Shown: positions 22,101-34,100 of the stretch, piece after piece
Layout of the letters: every line of letters starts with the position of its first letter
How positions within the stretch are numbered: position 1 is the first letter of the stretch
Assembly: GCF_048564905.1 (NCBI RefSeq)
Contig: NW_027328900.1
Span: 1-64,000 of the forward strand
DNA: 64,000 nt
DNA from: Vicugna pacos
Lineage: Eukaryota > Chordata > Mammalia > Artiodactyla > Camelidae
Direction: 5' to 3'
Made by a program: the position numbers and the translations under genes
The notes under the pieces: generated by a model
Told to the model about the DNA's origin: nothing
Databases searched by the model: none
What the model saw: only the letters and a program-made list of their open reading frames with translations

Positions 22101-25100
22101 GTCTTTCTCTTTCTGGCTTAACTTCACTTAATATGATAATCTCTAGGTCGATCCATGTTGCTGCAAATGACATTATTTCATTCTTTTTTTTATGGCTGAA
22201 GTATATATATATACCACATCTTCTTTATCAGTTCATCTGTTGATGGACATTTAGGTTGCTTCCATGTCTTGGCTACTGTAAATAATGCGGCTATGAACAC
22301 TGAGGTGCGTGTATTTTTTTGAATTAGTTTTTTCTGGATATACGCCCAAGAGTAGGATTGTTAGATCATATGGTAACTCTATTTTTAGTTTTTTAGGGAA
22401 TCTCTGTACTGTTTTCCATAGTGGCTGCACCAATTTACATTTCCACCCAACAGTGTAGGAAGGTTCCCTTTTCTTCACACCCTCTCCAGCATTTATTATT
22501 TGTAGACTTTTTAATGATGGCCATTCTTACCAGTGTGAGGTGATACTCATTGTAGTTTTGATTTGCATTTCTCTAGTAATTAGCGATGTTGAGCATCTTT
22601 TCATGTGCCTATTGGCCATCTGGATGTCTTCTTTGGAGAAATATCTATTTAGGTCTTCTGCCCATTTTTTGATTGGGTTGTTTGGTTTTTTGATATTGAG
22701 ATATATGAGCTGTTTGCATATTTTGGAAATTAAGCCCTTGTCTGTTGCAAGGTTTGCAAGTATTTTCTCCGAGTCCCTAGGTTGTCTTTTCATCTTGTTT
22801 ATGGTTTCCTTTGCTGTCCAAAAGCTTGTAAGTTTGGAGGGGGAAGGTATAGCTCAAGTGGTAGAGTGCATGCTTAGCTTTAGGTCCTGGGTTGAATCCC
22901 CAGTACCTCCTCCAAATATAAACACATAAATAAACCTAGTTACCTCCCCCTCATGAAACAAAACAAAAGCTTGTAAGTTTGATTAGGTCTCACTTGTTTA
23001 TTTTTGCTTTAATTTCTTTTGCCATGGGAGACTGATCTAAGAAAACATTGCTATGATTTATGTCAGAGAATGTTTTGCCTATGTTCTCTTCTAGGCATTT
23101 TATGGTGTCATGTCTTATATTTAAGTCTTTAAGCCATTTTGAGTTTATTTTTGTGTGTCGTGTGAGCGAGTGTTCTAACTCCATTGATTTACATGCAGCT
23201 GTCCAGCTTTCCCAGCCCTACTTGCAGAAAAGACTGTCTTTTCTGCATTGTATATTCTTGCCTTCTTTCTGACCAGCCTTTTTCATCTCCCACCTTCTTC
23301 TCTCCCAGCCTCTTGACTTTTGTTAGTTACATTATTTATTTTACTTTTTCTAGATTTATAACATTCACACTCTATTCTATAAACATAGTCCTAATAGTTG
23401 TTTGATAGTAGTCTCAGATTTAAATAGTTTTAATACTCATTGTCAGTCTGTTACATAGATTCTCCATTCCTGAGTTCATTAGTATGGTTCAGCTCGTAAC
23501 TGTCTATCCAGTTTTTTGTGGTTAAATAGTTTTTAATCTATTCTGTGCTCCCCCCTCAAAAAAAAACCTAGAGAGGTTGTATTCCTTTGATTCATTCATA
23601 TTTGAGATTGTCTTCTCCTCTTTTCCTCTTTAGCTGAGCAACATCAACTGGGTATGATATTCTTGGCTTCCATTTTCTTTCTCTCATGACTTTGCAGACA
23701 TTTGTTCCATTGTCTTTTGATATCAAATATTGCCAATAAACTGGGGAATAAAGTTTTAAAAATCTTTCATTTGATTCATTTTTTCCATCTGGATACCTGG
23801 AGATTTCAGGATTTATTCTTGAAATTCAGTAGCTTAGCTGGTGTATTAGTTATCTCTTGCTGCATAACAATTCATCCCAAAATGTAGCTGTTTAAGACAG
23901 CACACGTTTATTATGTCCCAAGTTTCTGTGGGTCAAGAATCCAGGCATAGTTTCATTAGGTGCTCTGCTTCATGGTCTCTTGCAGGCTACAGTCAAGGTG
24001 TTAGTCCAGGGTCTGTGGTCTCATCTGAATGCTCAACTGGGGAGGGATCCAGTGCCAAGCTCACTCCGTGGTTGTTGGCAGCATTTGGACCCTTGTACAT
24101 TGTTGGATTGGGGGCTCAACTCCTCATTGGCTGTTGGCTGGAGCCTGCTCTCGGGTCCTTTGCTGTGTTGGCCTCTTTCATATGGCACCTCCCTTCATGA
24201 AAGTGTGCAGGCTGAGAAGGCAATAGATGAGTCTATTGAGGGGAGTCGCAATCTCTTGTAACCTAATCACAGAAGTGGTATCCCATTACTCTTGCTGTGT
24301 TCTGCTCATTAAAATCACACCCTTAGGTCCAGACTACACAAGGGTGAGAAAAGAGGTGTGGTTCTCTGGAGCCATGTTAGTAGCTGCTCACAACAACTTG
24401 GCTATGTTTTGATGCTAACTATTCTACATCACATAAAAATTTCTTCAGAACAGTGTTCTTATCTGCTGAAGCAGTCTTGAGTATCCTCCCTCCCTGTCTC
24501 ATCTCTTTGAATATTTCTTCTGTTTGTTTTTGTTGGATGTTTTAGCTGTATTGGATCATCTTCTGGGCTGGGACTAGGATGAGGCCAGCAAGGCATAGAG
24601 GTCACACAATTTAAGGAGGCACTCACTCTCAGGGGCTGACTCTGTACTTCCGCAACTCAGAGACTGAGTGCCTCCTTAAGTTTGGTACCCTAGATGCTTC
24701 CCTGCCACACCATAGTCCCAGGCCTGATCCTCTCTGTCTGTCTTCCGTATCATTTACTCCTCTCTAAATGTTTTCAAAAATCAATCAGTCTGTGAGATTA
24801 TCTCAAGTCTTTTCTCTGTATCCATGACTCTACTTCGTTTGATGTCTATTCTGTTTCTAAACATTTTTGTTAGTTCTGTAATAATGTTTGTTCCTCCGTT
24901 TATTTCCATAGGCCTGTGATATCTTTTACATCCTCTTGGGGGTTCATTTCATCTTTGAACTCTTTCCTTACTGAATTAATGTTCAATATGGTTTGAAACA
25001 ATTATAAGGAATTTCTTCCTGTTCCTTCTCTTATTTGTCTTTTAGGTTGTATTCTTTTTTCTTCCTTCCTCCCTTTCTCTTTTCTTCCTTTTCCACTTTT

Positions 25101-28100
25101 CCCCCTTTCCTCTTCTCCCATTTCTCTCTTCCTTCCTTCCTTCCTTCCTTTCTTCTTCACTTCCTTTTCCCTCTCACCCTCCCTCCCTCCTTTTCCATCT
25201 CTGTCCCTTCCTCTTTCTTTCTTTCTCTTTTTTCGTCTCCTCTACCCCCATTCCTCCTTCCCTTCCTCTCTCTTTCTTTTTCCTCTTTCTCCTTCCTTCC
25301 TTCTTTTTCCTCCCCCCAATCCCTTCCTCCCTCTGTCTTTCTTTTTTCTGTACGTTTGCACAGTTCACATGCTAAGTGCTTTTCCCTTGTCTGGTTTTGG
25401 ACATCTTTGCTCCGATAGCAGGTTTGCTTTGATGTAGCTTGGGGGACTCTTGTTTCTGACTCTCTTCCAGCCTTCTCTGTGACCATTCTCTTCTCCAAAG
25501 GGGCTGCAGTTTGAGAGTTGAGTCTTAGGTTTTGTTGCCTGAGGAAATTACAGGGCTCAGGTGAAGCAGGAGGAGCCTTTGTCAGAACACCTGGGCTCTG
25601 CTCTCCTTGGATTTAGGTAAATGCTCTACCACAGGGTTCCTTCTACTTAATTACCAGGATTCCCTTCTGAAACGAGGGCCGTTTTCAGGTGGAGTCAGTA
25701 ACTGGAGTCATTATTCACTTTCTCCAGTTTTACCCATTTCTCCCCAGTAGCTTTTCCCACTGGGTTCTTAGTTAAGAGTGGGTATAAGAGACCCCTACTC
25801 AGTTTATTTCCCTCCAGATGTGGGGGTTTTGGAGAACAGCTTTGGGGAGTGGGAAGCTGAGAAGGGCTATACTCCAGAATCATATGTTTGTTTGTTTGTT
25901 TTCTTGGCTGCCAATATTTTATACTTACCTCATTAGGCTTTGTTCTTTTCCTTGGTGAAAAATATTTTCTCCCCTGACTTCCTATTTTTTGGGGGGTGGT
26001 GGTGGTAATTATGTTTCTTTGTTTGTTTGTTTTAATGGCGGTACCGGGGCTTGAACGCAGGACCTCATGCGTGCTAAACCCTCCCCCTTGACTTCCTGTT
26101 TTTCACTTTGAGGGGGAAGGGAAATATGCAGTTGCAATTCTCCATCTTTATACAGGAGTTGCCTTACATGATCTTTAAGGCTCCTTCCAGCCCAAGCTAG
26201 ATCATAACTCTGAGTTCCCTGTTTGCACAAGGAGAGATGTGGCCACCACCACACAGAGCAGAGCCAGCTTGGCTGTCACCAAGGTCTTTACATCTGGGAC
26301 AGAATGTTACCTTCTTAGCTTGAAGACTCCTGAGCAAGGACCAAAGGTGCAGGCCCTGTGTCTGCCCAGCCTGGTGCCCACAAGGGAGCCTTATGCGGTG
26401 GTTGGTGGGGAGCAGCCAGGATGTGTGTCCATCATAGCTGTAGTCAGGGTCAGCTAAGGATTCTAGGGTTGGCTGTAGGATCTGCCTTCACCCCAGGTAG
26501 CCCAGACAGCTGGGCTGTGCAGGTGCCCCAGCTCTGGGGATCTCTCCTACCACTTGGCCCTGGGGGGCTTCTTGGATAAGCCCTTTTTCTCTTGCATGTT
26601 GGGCTACAGGAAGTGGGCCTTGCCAGGGGCTGCCTCAGGGGGGCTGAGAGAGGCCCCCCTTTTCCTTCCTTGGAGGGCCCTACCTTCCTGCCAGGATCTA
26701 ACAGGTCTCTTCCTGGATGGGCAGCAGAGCCCTCATGGAGAGCCTGCAGTCTCAGCTGAATCCTCCAGGAGGACTGGAGCTCATTCCCCACCCGCCTGCC
26801 TACCAGGCTGCTGGGCTGTTGCTGGCCCCCGGGTAGCTGGGCGGTGCCCTTATGCCCTGAAGCCAGGCCTGCAATTACAGGTTGGCAGGCCCAGGGGCAA
26901 AGTGTGCCAGCCAGCCCGGCAGCTTGCTGGCAGCCACTCTGTGCTGGGGGCCTGCGTCCCATCTGTCTCAAACACACTGAGCGAAGAGGTGACCCGTGCA
27001 AGGGGAGGATGGACCTTAGCTAGCCCTTGGGAGATGTTTGCCTTCTCCTTTCCTGGGGACGCCTAGAATCCATTCTTTGTAGTTCAGAGCTCAGTTACTG
27101 CCCAGCTGGAAGACTGAGATGGGCCAGGGTAAAGACATTGTCCTCTCTACCCGGCAGGGGCTGAGCCTTCTCTGGGGCGGGTGCCCCAGCTTCTCTCCTG
27201 CTCCTTCCCCATGCCTACCTGTGTGTGCAGGTGTGCATGAGGAGGGGTGTGTGTGTGTGAAGGTATGAGTGTGTTCACATCTGTGTGCATGTACGTGCAT
27301 GAGTACAAAAGGAGGAGCAAGCTTGTGCACCTGCATACGTGTGTGTGCCCGTGTGACTGTGTGTGGACAACTTGCTGTCCGTGTTATGAGACCACAAGCC
27401 TGCAAGCATACACACTAGGCCATTTTCCAGCAAGTTCACCCCAGCAAGCCTGCACCAGTGTTGGCAGCCGCCGTCTGGTTGGTTGGTACTCTTGCCACAC
27501 GTTTTAATACTTAGAATATCATCCCTTTGCCCTGCATATGCGTGTCCTTGTGGTGCGTGAGTTTTGTGTGTGTCTCCCAGGTTGTGTGTCTAGGTATGAG
27601 TGCACATGTGTTGGAGCTCTTGTGTGTGAGCTTGTGTGTCTACGCACGCTGCTCCGGCCAGGGGTGACTCAGGCCAGAAGTATTCATTGTCGTGGTCCCA
27701 GCTTGAGGGAAATCCTCTTGAGTCTGAAATGGAAAAGGCCCGGGGCTGAGGGGCTCCACGTTTCTCAGGCTCCAGGCAGCATTCCCAGGCCCTGTCGCCC
27801 AGGGGGACTGAGCCAGGGTGCAGGGGAGCTTGCACAGGCGCTAAGGGGACAAGAGCAGAGTCAGATTTCCCTTTTGGAAGTCCCCTCCGGGGCTGCTGTC
27901 AGGAGGGATGATGGGGCCTGGGAAAGTGGTGGGGAGGAGGGACCCGGGGTGGCCTGGACCAGGCCTCCCACAGTGGATGGGAGGAGGGAGCAGATCTGAG
28001 GGACATTTAGGATGCAGAATGGACAGGAATCAGTGACTGGAGGGCAAACAAGGCATGTGTCCTCCCTCTCTCTGTGTCTGGTCTGAGCGACAGAGGACAC

Positions 28101-31100
28101 CTCTGGGGAAAAGCAATTTGTGCAGCTTGCTGAGGGCCAGTCCATGCCTTGGGCCTGTCTCAGCTGCCTCAACTGCCCTGGGTGAGGACAGTAATGCAGG
28201 GTAGGGGGATGGGCGGGGACAGCAGGAGAGAGCTGGTTTGGGGACCTGGACAGTGCAAAGGGCCTGTGGCCATGCAGGAGAGGGTGTCCGGGGTGGGGCT
28301 GAGGGACCTATGCCAGAGGAGCTTTGAACAGCTGGCTTCATTCTTCACCGTGACTTGACCTCAAACCACGGCTCTTCTTGTTTGTTTTGTTTTATGATCA
28401 CGGAACCCAAGTCTGAAGTGGTCGTGGAAGCCCTCGGACTCTAAGACCTGATTCACACGCAGCCCGTGGGGAACACAAACTCCCAGCTTTAACAGCCTAG
28501 GCAGTTGGCCCTGGAGGCACCTGGTGTGGCATCTGAGCCACCCCACCGTTGTAGGGCTGGGGAAACCAAGGCCCAGAGGGGTGGTGACCTCCCAGGGTGG
28601 CCCCACGTGGCAGGGTGGGGCCAGGCCGTCCACCCCCAGGAGGGCGCACCTCTCTGATGGAGTGTCCCTCCCTGAGCCCAGGCAGCCGCCTCAAGAGACT
28701 CTGTAATTACAGGATTAGGCGGCAGCCTCTCCGCAGCTGGGCCCTTCACCCCTCAAAGCCATCCCGTGGAGACGAGGATTTGGTGGCATGGGGTGGGTTT
28801 CCAGGTGTGTCTGAGGAAACCTGGCCTCCTGGGGCGGCTTCTTCACCTGAAAGGTCCCATTGTGGCTGCAGCCTCCCTCCTGTCGGCTCTATTTTGGGGT
28901 CAGGATCCACCCTACTCCAGCTGGAGGAAGGAAAAGGTGTATTTCAGTATGTCCTGTGGGCGTGAAGGAGCCGGGGAGAGATGAGGCGGGGGCCTCAGCT
29001 CCAGCAGACAGCACAGCTTGGAGGGGCTGGTGCCCGGGGCATGGAGGGCGGGATGCCCTCGAGCGGCAGTTGTGAGGAGGGCAGCGGCCTGGCAGCCCCG
29101 GTGGAGGTGGGAGTCTGACTGAGGGAAGGATGGGCGTCAGCTGCCAGGACTTTCATGTGGCTCCAGGAGGCCGGGTTGGCAGACCCTGTCAAGCTGGAAT
29201 GTGGGTCTGCAGACTGCCTGGGCCCCGCCTAAGACTCGCCCGCCAGCCGCTTCCTGATTCAGACCTCTGTGGGTGCCTGGCCCCGGCCCCAGGCCCAGAG
29301 GGAGACCCACCCTGCCCTCAGGGTTCCCCAGTTTGCGGCGGCCTAAGGGCTGGTGAGACTGGGAGGACACACGGCTACTCCCCCTCCTTGGTGCATCCAG
29401 CCCTTTCTCTGCAGCGCTGGGCCACCTTCCTGCCTGCCCAGCCTCCTCACCTCTGCTCATGGGGGTTCTCTGTCTGGCGTGGCTTGGGGGCTCTTCTTAG
29501 CCCATCCTGATCCTGCGCATCCTTCAGGGCTCTGCTCAGCGCCACCTCCACTGGGAAGCCCTCCGCATTCTAGGCTTTCCTCTGACTTCCTTTGTGCCAG
29601 CCTTCCCCAGCACTGTGGCTGCTGGGGCCTCTCGGACAGCCTCCTGTCCCCCACCTCGCACAGGGTCAGCCATGGGGGTGAGGGGCTCACCGGAGAGTGG
29701 CTTGATGTGTGACCTGGGGCCTGAGTCTTCTCATCTGTGAAATGGGTGTAATGATATGTCTTATGAGGTGGCTGAGCGTTAGATGGGTGACAAGGGTGGA
29801 CGTGCCTGGCAAGTATTCAGTTCCTTTGGTTCCTCTGTCCTGGGTGTTTGCAAGCCTTTGGGTGCTGGAGCCTGGGCTGCCCTGGGCACAGTCCCGTGAC
29901 TCCAAGAATGACTAATTCCACTCCCGCAATAAGCTCTTAGAAGCTCTGAGAAATGAGCCTTTTATCCCTCCTTGCTGCTTCATTAAACTCTTCTTGAGTG
30001 AGTGCAATGAGGATTGTCCTAATCCTTTGTTAGTAGCTGGGGGGTTCGGGGAGCTGGGAGGGACAGGCCCACAGGGGCCTCCTGTTGCTGGCAGATATTG
30101 GGGCAGGGGGCTGGCACACAAGGTTATCCCAGCCCCACAGGTGCGCAGGGTGGGGGTGGGTGCTGGATGGGGCCGGAAGCCCCCAGTATTCCAGGCTGGC
30201 TTTGCCCTGGGCCAGCTATCGACCTCTGGCAAGCCCCGGCTCTGACCCGGCAGTTTCACTGTGCCAGGCTTGCTTACCTCCCTGCGCCGCTCTAGGGGTC
30301 TGGGAGGGGGATGGCCTGGGCAGGGCTGTCGATGGGGTGCCTGGGCCAAGTGGTCTGGCTGGCATTCAGTAGGCACCTCCTTGGTGTACACAGGCCTTCA
30401 GGGAACAAGGGGAGGGGTGGGCAGCCTGAAGCAGCCCCTGGACCTTTCTCCTCTAAGTCTGTTTCCCCATCTTTAAAAGTGGCCTGGGAGTCCTGACTGC
30501 CTCCTCCTGCAGCCCCTGGGTGACCTCAAGGGCTGGACCCTGGGGGCCATCCATCAGGGGGAGAGCTCATCCCTGGCACTCCCGTCTGGGTCATGGCTGC
30601 CTGTCTGCCCATGAGAATGTCTACCCATCTTGGCGGCTGCTGGAACTGGGAAAATAGTTCCAGACCTCATCCACCCCAGTAAGTCTCAACAGTGCCTTCC
30701 TCTGTGCCGCCTGAATCTCCCTCTCCTCGGGTAGGAAGAAACAACATGGGGAGGGGTAGGCGCGAGGTCCAGAAAGCCTCACCCTGGCTGCCCTGTGTCC
30801 ACAGGCGTTCCTGGCCCTTGGGGAGCTGCTTCTATCCTGCAGCTGCGCAGTGGTCGCTGACATCCTGCTGGTAGGTGTGGCAGTTGGAGTGGAGGGCTGG
30901 TCCTGGGGCCTCTTGAACACTGTGGACTCACCACTGGACTTCTGCTGTTGAGTGGCCACTGGAGGTTGGGAGAGCTTCAGAGACCATGGGTTAGGGAACC
31001 AAGGTCAATGAACAATTACCTTGGACCAGGGGCCTCCCTGACACTCTCAAACATATCTCTGACCATCACTCCCATTTTGTAGATGAGCAAATGGAGTCTC

Positions 31101-34100
31101 AGAGAGGGCAGGTGCCTGGACCAAGCTCACACAGCATGCAGAGGCTGAGCCAGGACTGGGGCCCAGGCTTTTTGTCTCTAGGGCTCCCTCCCTCCCTCTT
31201 TCTTGACCATACTCCTTCTCAGTATGCAGGCCTCCGCTTTCGGTGTGCAGACAGGGATGCCAGACTTCAAGGCCACTGAGCCCAGGTGGGTCCAGGCTGC
31301 CCCAGCTTCCGTATCAGGGGCTGCAAGGCAAGGGGCCGGCTCAGGCTGTAGCGAGGCCTGCTGCTGTCCTGATCACACGACTGCTGGGTTCAGAGTCTAG
31401 CACCGCCCTTCTTGAGCCGCACACTCTCTGCTCAGCCTCCCTGCCTCCTTCTAGGAGACGTGCAGGGGAAGTTTTTGAACACTGAAGGGCTATGCCCTTG
31501 TGGATTATGCAGGGTCCCAGACCGAGGGGGACCCCAAGAGCCCTCCTCCTGCCTCCTGGCAGCCTGGCATGGTCTAATGCTGGGCGTGAGGGAACCAGAG
31601 CAGCTTGGCAGTCGGCTGAGAGCTGTCTAGTGCAGGGGCATGAACCTGGATTCAGGAAACAGGCCTGGGTTTCTGCTCTGCTTCTGCCACTTACTGTGTG
31701 TGGCCTAGGCGAGTCACTTTGTGTCTCCAAGCCTCAGTTTCTGTGTGTGGAAAATGGAGATGAAAACACCTCATGGATTATTGTGTGGGTGAAACAAGAT
31801 GAACTGTGTGGAGCTTTTGCCTGGTGTCCAGCACCGAGAATGCTGGCTTGGGTTCTGATAGCAGGTCAGAGGTTTCTGCTCTCTCATCGTCCGTCTCCCA
31901 AAGAAAGCCTGGCATCCTGGAATCTTGGTTTGAAAGGGCTGTGAGGAAGGGAAGTCATTTAACTAGCCAGCAAGACCTGCTTGAATACTACTGTGGACCG
32001 GAGGCTCGCTCTCTGTCTAGATGTTCTTCCCTGTCCCCACGGCCCAGGCTCAGCAAGTGTAGACAGGGCTGCCCTGTCTTTGACTCCTGGGTGGGTGTAT
32101 CAGCTGCAGGGCTGGTGGATCTTCTCTTTTCCTCCCTTCATACAGGAGACTTGGGCTGCAGCCCAGACTCAGCCACAGACCTGCTGAATGGCCTTGGGCC
32201 TCAGTTTCCTTGCCTATAAAAAGGGGTAATCACAACCGGCCTGGCGGGGTGAGCGAGCTAGCCTGAGGGAAAGCCCTCGGTACATGGGATCGTGCTGGCA
32301 GACGTTGGCTTGAGTGGGGTCGCCCACTTGCAGGCACAGGGAATGAACTACCCACCCCCCAGCCTGTGCTCTGAAACCTGCCCCAGCTCCCTCTGCCTGT
32401 CCCCTACGCTCCTGCCCCCTGCTCCACATGGCAGCCCCCAGATATGTGAGGACTGCGCCCGTGTTCCCCAGTGTCTGTGTCTGCAAGAATGATTAACCTG
32501 GCAGAGCCAGGCTCTTTGCAGAGCTGTGTCTGGGTTGGGGGCAGGGGTCAGGGGAGAGGAGGGGCTGGGAGCCAGTCAGCCATAGTCTAAACCATCTGAT
32601 TCTGCTGGGGAGCTGACTGGCGCTGCCCTGGGGGACGGGCTGGACGTGATCCAGCCCACCCGCTGTTCCCCACCCCCCTCCCCAGGCTCAGAGGCCTGCA
32701 GCCCCCATAGCTTAGCCAGGACCTGTCATCCCAGGAAAGCTTCTGCTCCCCTTCCCCCACCTGCCCACCTTCCCGAAGGCCCTCAGTGAAGGACGGCCTT
32801 GTGACACTTTGGTGGCCAGAGCTGGACCAGTCCCTGCAGTTCCTGGAGCCCAGTCCTCTGGCAGAGAGGGGAAGGCTTGGGGAGGGAGTGGTCTTGGGCC
32901 AAATGCTGGTGAGGGGCGGGCTGTGGGGACCCGGGCTGTGCAGTGGAGAGGCAGACAGATGCCAGCTCAGAGCAGGGTGAGGAAAGGTGGGAGGCGAGGA
33001 GACCCAGAGTATAACTCCTGTAAGAAGCTGCACTGAGGAGGATGGCAGCTGGAGCTGGCAGGACATAGGTTCCACATAGGACATAGGTGTTCCTTTTCTA
33101 GAGGTGAGGCAGGAGCAGCCTCCAGGGGGCAGGAGGGGAGGTGGGTGGAGAGGGGCCAGCAGGGAGTGGGATGGGGGCTGGGGAGGAAGCAGGCAGGGGC
33201 AGGAAGTGTGTAGGGGACACTGGTGTGGCAGGAAGTGCAGGGAGGTCCCATCTGCTCGCCTGCCCTTGCTCCTGAGGCAGAGAAGGTGAGAGGGCAGCAG
33301 AGCCCAAGAACCAGGGTTCTAGAACAGCCCACTTGTTTCCACTCCCAGCTCTGCTGCTCTCTGGCTGGCTAAGTAGCAACCTCTCTGGCCTTGGTTTGCT
33401 CACGTGCGCAGTAGGTAGAAAGACAGGACCTACCAGTTACGCCCAGGCTGCCAGGGACCAGTGAGCTAGTGTCTGCGTCACAGGTGTTCCTGAGGGTCGC
33501 TGAGGACTCCCCGGGCCGCACGTCAGTCCTGCCTCAAGGACACTCCTCTCATTGCCCCCCTTCTCCACAAGGAGGAGAATCCAGATTCTCTGGGGGATGG
33601 GCCTCAGGGGCTCTCTGGTCCAGTGATTCTCAAGCTTCATGGGGCATAAGAACTGGGTTTGGGGGAGCTTGTTACAAGCTCAGCTTCCAGGCCCTCTGTC
33701 CTTGGAGTCTAATTTGGTTGGGTCTATGTTGGGGTCCAGGGGTCTGAATTTCTAATGAATGTCCCATGGGATCCTGATGGCGATGTTGCTCAGAAGGCAC
33801 CTGGAGATCGCTGGTCTAGCACAGCCAGCCGCCCAGCCCATGAACCCCTTGCAAAATTCTGACTAGCCCAGTCCCTCCCCTTGTTCACACACCCTCCAAT
33901 GGGGAGTTCACTCCTTGCGCACTGGGAAGACCTTGCCTCCTGTTAGGTCAGTTAATAAAAAGGATCTGGCCCTGTCACAGCCAAGACCCACCTCAGACCA
34001 CCCCTGGCAACCATCCCCTAGCCCAGATGGGTGGTCGTCAGTCACTCTTCCGTTCTCTCTCCATCAGTGTCTCCATGCTTTCCCGCACTGCCTCCTGCCC

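Larger units (their letters stand above)
26250..30804. other. GC-rich part of SPNS3 intron 8 without recognised gene
   Basis: Mostly single-copy, GC-rich text. Long open frames on both strands fit base composition, not coding: none shows a known protein or consistent splice sites. Contains GT-rich runs (27230-27370, 27540-27640), an L2-like piece (29505-29640) and a MIR (29700-29810). Confidence 0.6.

Noticed and set aside
26450-27066. Overlapping open frames of 170-183 codons on both strands
   Set aside because: GC-rich intron with few stops by composition. Both strands are open at once, which argues against coding. No homology recognised.
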